Notes: generated by a model not told the origin, from the letters alone. A stretch of DNA of 64,000 nucleotides from Oscillospiraceae bacterium (GCA_017513135.1 JAFWDH010000009.1:20597-84596); one strand, 5' to 3'; shown: positions 26,542 through 36,210, counted from the stretch's first letter. Numbers and translations are program-made.

Positions 26542-28125
26542 TCAGTTCTTCCTGTTCTTCTTGACCCTCATGAAATTGAATTCCAGGTCAGTGTTTTCCT
26601 GGAACTTCCACACAAGTTCCCTGTCGAAGTCATAGCGCATGCCGCACTGCCTGTCAAAGATCATAGTTCCGCATTCGCCTTTTCTGTAAGGTTCCCAAAC
26701 AGGCACATCTCCGCCGTTGGGATCACCGCATGTCGCGAAATTGATCCATGCCTGATGCATTTTCTGGCTCAGTGCGACACAGTCAGGCTCATTGCAGGCG
26801 TCAACATACTCCGTATTCCCGAACACGAGAGGCAGGCAGAACCCGTGGTACGCCGGCACTCCTCCGAAATAGTTCAGGTGGTATGTGATCATATAGCAGT
26901 ACAGAGGCGCCTCGCATTCCGCCTTGCGGTCAAAGAACTCATATACGCCTTTGCGTACGATGAAATCGAGGTTGTACAGGTCGAGCAGGTCTCCGTCAGG
27001 ATACACGCTGCGGAAGAGACTGATCATCTCCTCCTTGTTGTCTCCGAACAGGTCAGTAAGCAGTTCATCCTTCTTGTCATCAGGCGTGCTGTACGGATAG
27101 AATTCGGGTACATACAGCACCGTCTCGCACTGGCATGTTCCACCCATCACAGGCACTTTCTTTGCGTATTCAGTCAGCCCTACTTCGTTGGGGTTTCCGA
27201 CATAGTATCCGTTGCGGACCGGCTGCACTATCCCATGCAGGTTGATACCTTCGTCAGCAAGCACCTTGACGCTCTCATTGTATACCTGGCACAGTCTCTC
27301 ATACGGAACATCGGCTATCTCTGAGAAATTCTCCTTCGTGAGGCCAAGCTTCTCAGCCATCGCTCTGCAGACCCTGCGGTTGTTAGCCGCATCATCCACT
27401 TCACCTGGCAGATTCATAAGGCCGCTCTGGAAGATAGCCTTGTGATAGAGCCCGTCCGCTTCGGGTATCTGCATAAGAGTGCGTATCTTCCCGCCGCCTC
27501 CGGACTGGCCGAACAGCGTCACGTTGTCGGGGTCACCGCCGAACCGGCTGATGTTGCGTCTTATCCACCTCAGAACTTCAACGATATCTTCCATGCCCGC
27601 ATTTCCGGAGTTCCAGTATTCATCCCCGAATTCAGAGAAATCCATGTAGCCCAGTATGTTCAGGCGGTGGTTGAACGATACGACTACCAGATCTCCGTCA
27701 CGGCAGAGATTAGCTCCGTCGTAACTCATCTGCTCCACGGATGACCCAGTTCCGAATCCGCCTCCGTGTACCCAGACCATTACAGGCCTCTTTCTGGAGG
27801 GATCCGGAGACTTTGTCCATACGTTCACATACTGGCACTGCTCATCCTCAGGCCAGAACCGGTACCCGAAGAGAGGTTGCTGTGTCAGCGCGTACATACG
27901 CGACACGCTCGGTTTGCTCAGAGTAGGCGCGACGGGACCGTATGTCACCGCCTCCCGCACGCCTTCCCAGTGCTCCATAGGCCTGGGAGATCTGAATCTC
28001 TCCGCTGTTGCATATGGGATACCGCGGAAATAGTAATGATCGTTAAGAAAACACCCGCGGACCGTTCCTTCCGCAGTCTCGACCTCTGTGCGGGAGTCGC
28101 TGTAAAACCTTCTGTTTGTTTCCAT
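26542..28125 (-). CDS. Type B carboxylesterase
   Basis: A 527-aa alpha/beta hydrolase of the COesterase family. Oxyanion-hole segment VMVWVHGGGFGTG near residue 110, nucleophile Ser in FGQSGGGGKIRT near 205, candidate acid Glu in CQCETVLYV near 340 and catalytic His in AYHGFCLPLVFGN near 430. It hydrolyses carboxylic esters; natural substrate unknown. No signal peptide, so cytoplasmic. It belongs to the same GQSGGGGK subtype as the esterases at 36304 and 48714. CAGGAGA precedes ATG 28125. Neighbours are a flavin reductase upstream and an MFS permease downstream. Confidence 0.9.
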   Translation of the reverse strand: METNRRFYSDSRTEVETAEGTVRGCFLNDHYYFRGIPYATAERFRSPRPMEHWEGVREAVTYGPVAPTLSKPSVSRMYALTQQPLFGYRFWPEDEQCQYVNVWTKSPDPSRKRPVMVWVHGGGFGTGSSVEQMSYDGANLCRDGDLVVVSFNHRLNILGYMDFSEFGDEYWNSGNAGMEDIVEVLRWIRRNISRFGGDPDNVTLFGQSGGGGKIRTLMQIPEADGLYHKAIFQSGLMNLPGEVDDAANNRRVCRAMAEKLGLTKENFSEIADVPYERLCQVYNESVKVLADEGINLHGIVQPVRNGYYVGNPNEVGLTEYAKKVPVMGGTCQCETVLYVPEFYPYSTPDDKKDELLTDLFGDNKEEMISLFRSVYPDGDLLDLYNLDFIVRKGVYEFFDRKAECEAPLYCYMITYHLNYFGGVPAYHGFCLPLVFGNTEYVDACNEPDCVALSQKMHQAWINFATCGDPNGGDVPVWEPYRKGECGTMIFDRQCGMRYDFDRELVWKFQENTDLEFNFMRVKKNRKN

Positions 28126-28196
28126 AGATTATCTCCTGTTTATAGAGTTATTACCGCCGGCAGTTTCCGCTTTCCGGTTTCCCGAACAGCTCTGTA

Positions 28197-28733
28197 TCAC
28201 TTTTCAATAACGTCGAGGATGTCGCCCATAAAGACCCAGTGCGGCTGCCAGTCACCGTTATCATCGACAGGATATGCCTTGGGATTTATCCTGTAATACT
28301 CCTGTATATCGCTCACCAGGTCATCTCTGGTCAGCTGATGCTGATAAAGCTTACGGCAGAGGAAAGTCAGACTTGCCTCTTCATAGGTCACGCTGTTTCC
28401 GAATGCGACCGGCGTCAGGCCTGATTCAGCGACCTTGTCACAGTCTCTGCCCGAACGGGAGCCCATTATCCCCAGTGCCTTTCTGTACTCCTCCGGGAAA
28501 AAACTCACGGTGAAATGATCGCTCTCAAGCATTACATCCCTCGTATACCTGGCGGGATGCAGATAAACGGTGACGATGGATCCGCTGGAATCCGGGCGTC
28601 CCCAGATCGTACCCAGGCTTCCCCATCCCACTGTGCACGAATTGAAATGCTCTTTGTTCCCTGCAGTAACGAGAGCCCACTGCTTTCTGAACATCTCAAA
28701 TACTTTATATTCTTTCTCTTCCCAAGCTGCCAT
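28197..28733 (-). CDS. Flavin reductase-like FMN-binding protein
   Basis: A 178-aa split-barrel protein. VTAGNKEHFNSCTVGWGSLGT near the N-terminus (residues about 22-42) and DHFTVSFFPEEYRKAL near 77 are typical of the flavin-reductase domain that binds FMN. It may hand reduced flavin or electrons to a partner; none is obvious beside it. It lies 71 bp upstream of the carboxylesterase gene and could share its transcript. Confidence 0.8.
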   Translation of the reverse strand: MAAWEEKEYKVFEMFRKQWALVTAGNKEHFNSCTVGWGSLGTIWGRPDSSGSIVTVYLHPARYTRDVMLESDHFTVSFFPEEYRKALGIMGSRSGRDCDKVAESGLTPVAFGNSVTYEEASLTFLCRKLYQHQLTRDDLVSDIQEYYRINPKAYPVDDNGDWQPHWVFMGDILDVIEK

Positions 28734-28792
28734 CTCATCTGTCTCCTGTTTTCTATTTATGTAATTATTCTATCATTTTGCCGTTGCAGCGA

Positions 28793-28820
28793 GAATGCCT
28801 GTGACCGAGCACAGGCATTC
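28793..28820. other. Hairpin between the P-loop kinase and flavin reductase genes
   Basis: GAATGCCTGTG and CACAGGCATTC form an 11-bp stem just past the stop at 28832. T-richness is on the plus side only, so termination of the minus-strand kinase gene is uncertain. Confidence 0.5.
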
Positions 28821-28831
28821 TTGTTCTTGTC

Positions 28832-29437
28832 TTATTCTGCTCCGAAGCGGTACTCGCCCTCCTTCTTATCAACAGGAACGAGGCTGAATGCTTCTATGAT
28901 CAGATCAGTGACCTGATCCGGAGAAAGATAGGTATTGTCGATCTTAATGTGGTTCTCAAAAAGCCTCTCGTCATCATCCGTGTTCAGCTTATGGACCTCC
29001 GCGCTTTTGAGTATGTCACGCCTGCTCCATTCCACGTCTTTCTTTGACGGCTTGCGTTCCATACGGTGAGGTGTCTCGTTTCTTCTGAGTCTCTCATCAA
29101 GCGATGCGCTTAGTTCCACGAAGAAGAACCTGCCCCCGTTTCCCGTGAACAGGTCGTGAAGCCTTACTATATAGCCGATGTCTTCGGGATCCGAGAAATC
29201 ACACACGTACGTGAATATCATATCTACGCCGTGTTTGACTGCCAGTTCAAAAACTTTCTTCCGGAAAGACTCATTGAATTCTCTCATAGCCGGCGTGTCA
29301 AACCCGAAGATCCTGTCGGACACCTCTATGCTGTCATGGTTCACCATGAGATTGTAGTGTATCCTGTCACGCAGGCACTCAGCCACTGTCATCTTTCCGA
29401 CAGCCTGAGGACCGCATATGACTATGAGATCAGCCAT
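28832..29437 (-). CDS. Small P-loop kinase/ATPase of unknown substrate
   Basis: A 201-aa protein with Walker A GPQAVGKMT at residues 9-17 and a shikimate/gluconate kinase-like layout: LIVIC before the loop, MIFTYVCDFSDPED near 75 and an arginine-rich lid (SLDERLRRNETPHR near 110). The substrate is unknown. GGAGG precedes ATG 29437. It follows the acetyltransferase gene by 15 bp, suggesting one mRNA. Confidence 0.75.
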   Translation of the reverse strand: MADLIVICGPQAVGKMTVAECLRDRIHYNLMVNHDSIEVSDRIFGFDTPAMREFNESFRKKVFELAVKHGVDMIFTYVCDFSDPEDIGYIVRLHDLFTGNGGRFFFVELSASLDERLRRNETPHRMERKPSKKDVEWSRRDILKSAEVHKLNTDDDERLFENHIKIDNTYLSPDQVTDLIIEAFSLVPVDKKEGEYRFGAE

Positions 29438-29452
29438 CCCATCATCCTCCTG

Positions 29453-29905
29453 TCATTTATGCACATAGACTCTGGTCAGGTGATCCTCCCCGTCCCCCTG
29501 CGCCATGCAGAAGAACTCCCAGCCATACCTTTCATAAAATCCCGTATGGTCAGTCACAAGATATACCGGAGATATCCCTTTGGATCTCTGGTCCTCCACC
29601 GTCATATCAAGAAGCCTTCCTGCGATCCCTTTCCCGCGGTGTTCCGGTTCCGTGTATACCGCGCAGACATTCGGAGCAAGATCCTTGCGGTCATGGAAAT
29701 CATTCTCTATGACTCCCATTCCTCCTACTATCCGGTCGCCGCAAAGGCAGAGATACCATCCGTATTCAGTCTCTCCGCTCAGATAAGCATCCATACACTC
29801 GAGATATGCCTCCTTGGGCACGCTCCACTTGCCGCTGAACCACTCAGCCGCTGCGTCTTCAAGTCCGGGAGTATCCCTGAGTGTCATGTATCTGTATTCA
29901 TCCAT
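29453..29905 (-). CDS. GNAT-family acetyltransferase
   Basis: A 150-aa N-acetyltransferase. The acetyl-CoA loop is EPEHRGKGIAGRLLDM near residue 88, followed by YLVTDHTGFYERYGWEFF, the usual C-terminal signature. The acceptor is unknown. ATG 29905 with GAGG eight bases upstream is preferred over GTG 29914. It lies 21 bp after the MgtC-like gene. Confidence 0.85.
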   Translation of the reverse strand: MDEYRYMTLRDTPGLEDAAAEWFSGKWSVPKEAYLECMDAYLSGETEYGWYLCLCGDRIVGGMGVIENDFHDRKDLAPNVCAVYTEPEHRGKGIAGRLLDMTVEDQRSKGISPVYLVTDHTGFYERYGWEFFCMAQGDGEDHLTRVYVHK

Positions 29906-29926
29906 ATCAATCACCTCACGGCAAAG

Positions 29927-30583
29927 TCACATGAAGAGCGCAAATATGACGTTCTCAAGACTCCGGACAGCGGACAGTATCTCATTCAGATCCGCACCGT
30001 CGGCTTCTCTAACCAACAGAGAAACAGCGACGTGACCGTCCACTCCGCCCGGGTATTCTATCTTCAGGTCAGAGATTTTTCCGTCACATGAATCTATACA
30101 GCTGAGAAGGACCTTGAGATCGTCCCTCCGCTCCAACTCACAATACAGCCTGCCGGACTCACGGCTCCTCTCTATCTTCTTTATGCCCTCATTAAGAAAA
30201 ACTATGACTATAAATGAAGCAATAAAGTTGACGGCTGCGCCGAAATAGAATCCGGCTCCTATTGCGATCCCCGTGATAGATGACGCAAGCAATCCGGCGG
30301 CTGTAGTCAGGCCTTTTATGGTGTTGTCCCCGTCTTTCCAGATCGCTCCGGCGCCGAGGAACCCAAGGCCGCTGATGAATGCAGCAGGCAGTCTTGCCGC
30401 GTCCGTATCCCCGACACTGCTCTTCAGCCAGATCCCGAGCATGGCAGTGAGTGCAGCTGCTTCTGTCACAGCCATATACGTTCTGAGTCCCGCTGCCTGA
30501 CTGATCTTTTCTCTGTTGAGCCCGATCGCACCGCCGGCGACCGCGGCAAACAGTATTCGCAGTAATATAGTTTTCCAATCCAT
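29927..30583 (-). CDS. MgtC/SapB-family membrane protein
   Basis: A 218-aa protein. Residues 1-130 hold four or five hydrophobic segments with the family marks AGGAIGLNREKISQAAGLRT and SGLGFLGAGAIWKDG. The C-terminal 80 residues are a soluble ACT-like extension (GGVDGHVAVSLLVRE). MgtC proteins influence magnesium adaptation and membrane energetics, but no precise activity is established for this branch. It is first of a probable mgtC-GNAT-kinase unit. Confidence 0.87.
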   Translation of the reverse strand: MDWKTILLRILFAAVAGGAIGLNREKISQAAGLRTYMAVTEAAALTAMLGIWLKSSVGDTDAARLPAAFISGLGFLGAGAIWKDGDNTIKGLTTAAGLLASSITGIAIGAGFYFGAAVNFIASFIVIVFLNEGIKKIERSRESGRLYCELERRDDLKVLLSCIDSCDGKISDLKIEYPGGVDGHVAVSLLVREADGADLNEILSAVRSLENVIFALFM

Positions 30584-30641
30584 TATTTCAAGCCCTTCAC
30601 TGATCTATTTTCTGACCAAACTCAATCCGCCGGATCCGCTG

Positions 30642-32462
30642 TCACTCATCGAGTATGATGCCGCCCCACTCAACAAGCGTGAACCCGCTTCTTTCGACCT
30701 CAACGATCTCCGGTTCCTTTACATCAGTCACTTCCGAGGCCTTTTCAAAGGTGAACCACAGACGGAAAACGCTGTCGCAGGCAGGCTCGACTTTCAGCGG
30801 CATCGCCCGGTCAACAGTACCGGTCATCTGCGGGTACATCATATAATCCTCGCCCGGATCGAGTCTTGTTACCCAGAATTCAAGGAAATCTAGGGTCTCT
30901 TTTTCGTTGAAGCCGTAGGCTTCAAGTATACTGCGGAACTGCTCCTGACGTGTCTCTGCGCCGATGCGCCAGCCTTCTTCCTTCTGGAAGTAGAACGGCT
31001 GTGTCTCAGATTCATAGAAGAGATATCCGTGCTCCGATCCGTCTTCCATTACAATACCGCCGTCGCCCAGCACACGGGCCTGCCACGAGCCTTCATAGAG
31101 CGGATCACTGACACGCAGCCACTGCGGCACATCAAACGTGACCTTTGCTTCGGTCTCTTCATCGCTGTACAGATAGATGTTCGGTTTCAGCGCACCGACT
31201 CCTTCCGCCGGTTTTGCGCGTCCGGTGGTCTTCTCTACGATCCAGTCCCAGGATTCCGACAGTGTGGTCTTAAGATTCTGCCACGGCTGCACGACCATCT
31301 CCATGGCTATCGAGCCTTTAAGGTACCGCTGGTGAGCTTCGATCCACAGCGGAAAACAGAAGAACCCACCGGGAAGCATCCACAGTGTCCCCCAGTCGAC
31401 CTGAGCTAAGTTTTTACTCGTCCAGTCCTGCGTGTGTATCTTCCACTCATCCGTAGTAGTCAGATATATCGCTCCCAACAGCATCGTTGCGAGGAGGCCG
31501 GCCTGCGCCCCGGCTGCAAAAAAAGCCTTCCAGGTAAATGCGGCCGTTCCGGCTGCCTTGATCCCGAGCGCGGTCGGGAAGAATGTCCGGATCACCGTAA
31601 GGACAGCTGATGTTATCGAGGTCGCGGAGATATACCGTTTTGCTGCCTGATCCACCAGGTTGGCATCTTCTCCCTTGAGTTCCAGTTCATAATCCAGCTG
31701 TTTCAGGTTCTTCCCTTCATTATAGATGACATATCCCGCGAGCAGCATATTAATCAGGGAAAACGCCGCTCTGAGCTGAGTGGCAGACCACTTGCCCTTG
31801 ACAGGCTTTAAAGCATCACTCGCTTCCGAAACTTTCTGCTGTGCCTGATTGTAAGTAAACTCCCTTTCCGCTATCTGTTCCGGATGGTAAAACCTCGGAT
31901 TCTCCCTCGCGTGGTTCAGGAGGGATCTTGCGCGGTCCAGATTTCCGAGTGCTCTGCTGTAATCGGCCTCCAGGACCGTGCGTTTTCCGATTATCCCGAC
32001 ATCCTTCACTGACAGCTCCCCGGTCCTAATCCACTCGTTGAATCCCTTCGGCGTCATTATGTCCAATCCGAGGCCCTGAGTCGTATTGAAAGCCACCAGA
32101 GATTCAGTGCTTATCAGCCTGTCAGCGAGATCGGGTGTAAAAGCGAGTCCGAAATCCTTCGCGGCCTGTTGAGAGGTGTATCCTTCCTCTTTCTGTCCGG
32201 GAAGCGCCAGCGGTATCAGTTTGGTTCCGGTGTCGATCACCGGGATCGGCGGGACGACGGGCCCTTCCTTCCTGACCTTATCATGCCAATATGTCCAGTC
32301 TATGCCAGCTGTGTCCGCCGCGGTATCGCTCTGTGCGCCGGCTGCAGCCAGAATACCTTTATGAAGGGAAGCCGGCTTTATGACGGTGCCCTGCACGCAC
32401 ATCAGGACCGACAGCAGCAGAGCTGTCGCCTTCTTCAATGAAAACATCGACAACAGTTTCAT
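30642..32462 (-). CDS. Membrane-anchored or secreted protein with KPNIYLY-type C-terminal domain
   Basis: A 606-aa protein without a firm family. The N-terminus has a basic stretch then ATALLLSVLMCVQGTVI, a signal peptide or anchor. Residues about 180-235 are charged and helical (possible coiled coil), and hydrophobic segments lie near 240-260, 300-320 and 328-345. The C-terminal 180 residues begin KPNIYLYSDEETEAKVTF and match in style a clostridial extracellular domain known to me only as uncharacterised (KPVIYLYPEE-type). It is third in an operon, 7 bp after the TPR gene. Function unknown; an envelope-associated assembly is the best guess from context. Confidence 0.6.
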   Translation of the reverse strand: MKLLSMFSLKKATALLLSVLMCVQGTVIKPASLHKGILAAAGAQSDTAADTAGIDWTYWHDKVRKEGPVVPPIPVIDTGTKLIPLALPGQKEEGYTSQQAAKDFGLAFTPDLADRLISTESLVAFNTTQGLGLDIMTPKGFNEWIRTGELSVKDVGIIGKRTVLEADYSRALGNLDRARSLLNHARENPRFYHPEQIAEREFTYNQAQQKVSEASDALKPVKGKWSATQLRAAFSLINMLLAGYVIYNEGKNLKQLDYELELKGEDANLVDQAAKRYISATSITSAVLTVIRTFFPTALGIKAAGTAAFTWKAFFAAGAQAGLLATMLLGAIYLTTTDEWKIHTQDWTSKNLAQVDWGTLWMLPGGFFCFPLWIEAHQRYLKGSIAMEMVVQPWQNLKTTLSESWDWIVEKTTGRAKPAEGVGALKPNIYLYSDEETEAKVTFDVPQWLRVSDPLYEGSWQARVLGDGGIVMEDGSEHGYLFYESETQPFYFQKEEGWRIGAETRQEQFRSILEAYGFNEKETLDFLEFWVTRLDPGEDYMMYPQMTGTVDRAMPLKVEPACDSVFRLWFTFEKASEVTDVKEPEIVEVERSGFTLVEWGGIILDE

Positions 32463-32469
32463 GATGTCA

Positions 32470-33288
32470 TCACTCCTCCCTGCCTTCGGCTTCGTTCATG
32501 TACCAGGACATCCAGGATATCATCTCATCGCTTGCCCCGGCGCCGATGCTCTGCCGGAAATAACTGTCGGCGCCTTCGATATCTCCCTTCTTGCAGGAGA
32601 CAGCACCGAGATAATACAGAGTCACCGGGTCTTCAGTATCCTGTGCAAGGGCATTTCTGAGATAGAATTCCGCATTTGTGATCTTTCCCTGTTCAAAGCA
32701 GGCGATGCCGGCGCTCTTCTGCATGTATTCCCACTTGAGATCGTCTGTTGCTGCTTTCTCATACAGCCGGTAAAGATCTGTTGGGTCCGTCTTCGCCGGA
32801 TCCATCAGGTAGAGCGCTTCCATGCGTAGATAGTAGTCTTTCGAGGTCTTGTCGCTGTAGCGGTTCATCCAGGAATAAGCCTCGTCTGCGTTTCCGCCGA
32901 TCATCGACAGATACGCATGCAGGCCGCGGGTCGAATCGCTCTCCTCCCACTTCTCCTCGAAAGCGGAAAGCGCTTCCGCAGCTCCGGATTCAATCGTCAG
33001 GATCTTGTTTTCGACCTCATAAAGCTCGCGGGCCATGTCGTACGTGCTGTTGTTCTTCTGCTTGTACGGTCCGATATACAGCGAACACAGCATCGCAGCT
33101 GCCGCCAGTACAGCCGGCAGGATCTTCCTGAGTCTGCCGCTCAGATTTCTGAAAACAGGAAGTCTGAGAACGATCTCTCCTACGGAGATGATAAGCATCA
33201 GGAACGACATGATCCCGGCTTCGCGGAAAAGAAAGATCGAAAGGACTGCAAGCAATGCGCATGCTGCGCAGATCCCGATTGTCATCAT
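32470..33288 (-). CDS. Membrane-anchored TPR-like protein
   Basis: A 272-aa protein of unknown function. Two or three hydrophobic segments at residues about 5-45 and 58-75 anchor it, and the remainder is helical with TPR-like spacing (LYRLYEKAATDDLKWEYMQK, FEQGKITNAEFYLRNALAQD, YYLGAVSCKKGDIEGADSYF). It starts 4 bp after the zinc-ribbon/TPR gene and ends 7 bp before the next, so all three are coupled. The repeats suggest a scaffold for the partner proteins. Confidence 0.65.
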   Translation of the reverse strand: MMTIGICAACALLAVLSIFLFREAGIMSFLMLIISVGEIVLRLPVFRNLSGRLRKILPAVLAAAAMLCSLYIGPYKQKNNSTYDMARELYEVENKILTIESGAAEALSAFEEKWEESDSTRGLHAYLSMIGGNADEAYSWMNRYSDKTSKDYYLRMEALYLMDPAKTDPTDLYRLYEKAATDDLKWEYMQKSAGIACFEQGKITNAEFYLRNALAQDTEDPVTLYYLGAVSCKKGDIEGADSYFRQSIGAGASDEMISWMSWYMNEAEGREE

Positions 33289-33292
33289 GATG

Positions 33293-36001
33293 TCAGCCCT
33301 CCTTCAGTTTCTGTTCCAGCCGTGACAGCAGGTTGTTGTTGTGGAATCCGATCCCGTACCAGTCCGAATCGTGGTTGACGGAGGGAAGTATCTGCTGTAC
33401 CTGCTTGGACAGTTCATATGCCTTCTGGTAATCTCCAAGTCCGTCATAAGCGTTCGCGGCGGCATACAGGAATGAAACGTTGTCCGGATCCGCGCTGATG
33501 CATGTCTGATAACAGCTCTTTGCCGTCTCGTAGTCCCTGTCTTCAAACGCCATATTGCCCTTGAAGTATTTCGCGAAGACAAGGTCGGGCCGCATCTCAA
33601 GAACTGCGTCTATCTCCTGTCTCGCCTGCGCGCGTTTTCCGTCTATATTGCTCGTTGCCGTATATCTTGTGGACAGCGCGTCGAGATAGTGACGCACGAA
33701 CGGAGAAAGGATCCCCTTCTCGTCTTCCGTCAGGCTGTCATAGAAACGGTACTCATAATCCGTAAAGTGCGTATGGTCGCTCGTCGTTGCGTACATGGCG
33801 AACATATAGAAGAAGCACTCCTCTTCGTAAAGCTGTTTGCCTGTGATGTTTCTGTCAAGAAGCTTTACTGCCGAGTCTTCCAGAAGCTTAAGCACCTGCC
33901 TGTACTGACCGGTCTTCAGCGCTCCCTCTCCGTAGTAGAACAGGACCCTGATATCGTCGCTTCCCTCTGCGATCATCTTTTCCGCAAGGGCAAAGCATTC
34001 CTCTCCCTCGCCGAGGTTCGAGAGGCATTCGATCTTCAGCCTGTCGATGTAATGATTCACATCGTCATCTGTGCTGCTGGGAATGCCGTTCAGGTATTCC
34101 ATAGCTTCCCTGTACTGCCTCAGGATGATCATCTGCTCTGCCGCGAGCGCTATCGCATTGTATTTCTCGGCCTCTGTGCTGTCCTTCTCCATGAGGCTCA
34201 CGAGGGCTGCGACCCTCTCCTGTGTACGTGAAACGTATTTGTTGTTGTCGTCAGTTGCGGCAGCAGCTGCAACGACAGCTGTATACTGAAGGCTCGCATT
34301 CTCCGGATATCGTTCCGCCAGGTCAAATATCTTATTTACTTCATAAGGGCCGATCCCTTTGCCTTTCTGCAGGTCAAGGATCATGCGGGCGTCACTCTGG
34401 AATTGGCCGATGAATTCATAGTTCTGCTTCATCTCGCTCGCCAGTGAAGCAGCTTCCTCTTTGTCAGGCGGTATCTCCGGCAGCGGGCACTCAAACAGTG
34501 ACAGTCCCGCCATCTCGAAAGCGATCTCTTTCTGCCACGCTCTCTGGACCCCGGTTATCTCACCGCGGTCCATTTCCGAATAGCGCATCAGCAGCAGCGC
34601 CTTGAGACTTACATCCATCGGACTCTCACTTACAGCCTTTTCCAGTACTGAGATATCCCCGGACAGCGCGTCATACATGCGCCACAGCCTTGCATCGTTT
34701 GTTTTGCGCGCGTAATTGTAGACCCGCTGCGGATCTTCCGCGCCGTACGCCTCCATGCCGTCCACCAGATCCATGATCTGCTGGCTGTAATACACCGCGT
34801 CACTTGCGATGCCGTTTGAAAGCGCGTATGTGCTGAGGAACATATTGTCATCCAGCTGTTTTATGAAGTCTTCTCTCCAGGTCAGCCGGCTGGCCTTTCC
34901 CGTAATGAAGAACAGAAGCAGGGAAAGCACGCCAAGCGCGGCGTACACTATGCCCTGTTTCGGATCGAAGCCCTTTTCTGCAGGGTATTCCTCCCGGTTC
35001 CACTTATCAGCGCTGCTGCTCATGGATCTTACGGTATGTGTCAGGATCAGAGCAGTGATGCAGCTTGCCATCAGAGCGCTACCGAATATAGCGGAGATCG
35101 ATGCTTTGGCATGCAGAAGAGAGATCAGTGAATAGTACACTGTTGCAGCCGCGAGCGACGCCCATTCTTCTACCAGCCAGACAAGCAGCTTCCACGGATG
35201 CTTAAGCAGCTGCAGCACATGCCTTCCGGGGCTTATCTGTCCTGATCTCATAGCTGCGATGCCGGAATACACTGCGGCGGTAGCAAGAAGAGTTGCGACA
35301 AAGAGCACCGCAGACAGAGAGAATACATTGAATCCGCCGCTGATCATCTTCTGCAGAAGACCGTTCAGCATCAGTACGAAAACTATCGGCACAACTGACA
35401 GACCCGCTCTCAGTGCGCGTGCGCCTGCCGGGCTGTTCTGCCCGTCTGAAAGAAAGAACACCGCAAAAACACACAGGAATCCTATCGCACCTGAAAGGAT
35501 GCCGAGGGATGAGACCTGCTTTGCGGTGAGGAAAGACTGACCGGAAACTATCGCGACAGTACAGAAAAGGTCACGCAGACAGGTGAATGCCGCTGTACCG
35601 AAAAGAAGGAACACCGGGATAAATCTGTTTACCGGGGCCCCTGACCCTGCCCGGACCTGCTCAGCATTGTTACGTTGAGACAGCCGGCTGCCGTCAGTCC
35701 TCTCCTGTGTCTTTCTCTTAAGTACGGAGAAAAAAGACTCCTTTGTGCTCCCATCATCTCTTTCGCCATTATCCGGAGCGGCGCCGCCGTCCTGCGTGAA
35801 ATGATGGTCAGTCACAGAAGGATAGACCGGGTTTTCAGAAGCAGCTGTCTGTGTGCCGAAAGGCTCAGGCACAATCTCTTTGCTGTCTGTGAGGCTGCCG
35901 GCAAGGCCGCGGTCTCCCTGCGGCTGCTGTTTTCCGCAGTACAGGCAGAAGACATCATCATCTCCTATCTGCTTCCCGCAGTAAATACAAAACTTGCTCA
36001 T
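33293..36001 (-). CDS. Zinc-ribbon, multi-TM, TPR-repeat membrane protein
   Basis: A 902-aa protein of unknown function. Residues 4-24 are a zinc ribbon (CIYCGKQ...CLYCGKQ, C-x2-C twice), followed by a low-complexity linker to about 120. About eight hydrophobic segments lie between residues 125 and 380. The rest is a long TPR-like solenoid ending in paired repeats such as AKYFKGNMAFEDRDYETAKSCYQT and AANAYDGLGDYQKAYELSKQ. The start is ATG 36001 with GGAG nine bases upstream. Promoter at 36111-36138. It heads a three-gene operon, and its size and layout suggest a membrane hub. Confidence 0.65.
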   Translation of the reverse strand: MSKFCIYCGKQIGDDDVFCLYCGKQQPQGDRGLAGSLTDSKEIVPEPFGTQTAASENPVYPSVTDHHFTQDGGAAPDNGERDDGSTKESFFSVLKRKTQERTDGSRLSQRNNAEQVRAGSGAPVNRFIPVFLLFGTAAFTCLRDLFCTVAIVSGQSFLTAKQVSSLGILSGAIGFLCVFAVFFLSDGQNSPAGARALRAGLSVVPIVFVLMLNGLLQKMISGGFNVFSLSAVLFVATLLATAAVYSGIAAMRSGQISPGRHVLQLLKHPWKLLVWLVEEWASLAAATVYYSLISLLHAKASISAIFGSALMASCITALILTHTVRSMSSSADKWNREEYPAEKGFDPKQGIVYAALGVLSLLLFFITGKASRLTWREDFIKQLDDNMFLSTYALSNGIASDAVYYSQQIMDLVDGMEAYGAEDPQRVYNYARKTNDARLWRMYDALSGDISVLEKAVSESPMDVSLKALLLMRYSEMDRGEITGVQRAWQKEIAFEMAGLSLFECPLPEIPPDKEEAASLASEMKQNYEFIGQFQSDARMILDLQKGKGIGPYEVNKIFDLAERYPENASLQYTAVVAAAAATDDNNKYVSRTQERVAALVSLMEKDSTEAEKYNAIALAAEQMIILRQYREAMEYLNGIPSSTDDDVNHYIDRLKIECLSNLGEGEECFALAEKMIAEGSDDIRVLFYYGEGALKTGQYRQVLKLLEDSAVKLLDRNITGKQLYEEECFFYMFAMYATTSDHTHFTDYEYRFYDSLTEDEKGILSPFVRHYLDALSTRYTATSNIDGKRAQARQEIDAVLEMRPDLVFAKYFKGNMAFEDRDYETAKSCYQTCISADPDNVSFLYAAANAYDGLGDYQKAYELSKQVQQILPSVNHDSDWYGIGFHNNNLLSRLEQKLKEG

Positions 36002-36110
36002 AAGCTTGCTCCGTAGAATAGAAAAACTGTCCAAAGCTCCGGTCAGACCGGCGCATGATCCACAAGACCTTTATGTTCGGACAGACGTTTCATGTTGACT
36101 CTATTAATTT

Positions 36111-36138
36111 ATTATACATTATGTGGCTGCCACACCAA
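36111..36138 (-). promoter_or_regulatory. Promoter of the zinc-ribbon/TPR operon
   Basis: TTGGTG (36133-36138), 16-bp spacer, TATAAT (36111-36116), leaving a leader of about 105 nt. Confidence 0.55.
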
Positions 36139-36170
36139 AACCGGCCTGCAGGCAGCAAGCAGGGCAAAAC

Positions 36171-36210
36171 AAAACGGGTATGGCAGATCGGATACTGTCA
36201 AGCCCGTTTT
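36171..36210 (-). terminator. Terminator at the end of the hydrolase array
   Basis: AAAACGGG (36171-36178) and CCCGTTTT (36203-36210) arms, with the minus strand reading CCCGTTTTGTTTTG. It lies about 95 bp past the last esterase. Confidence 0.6.
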
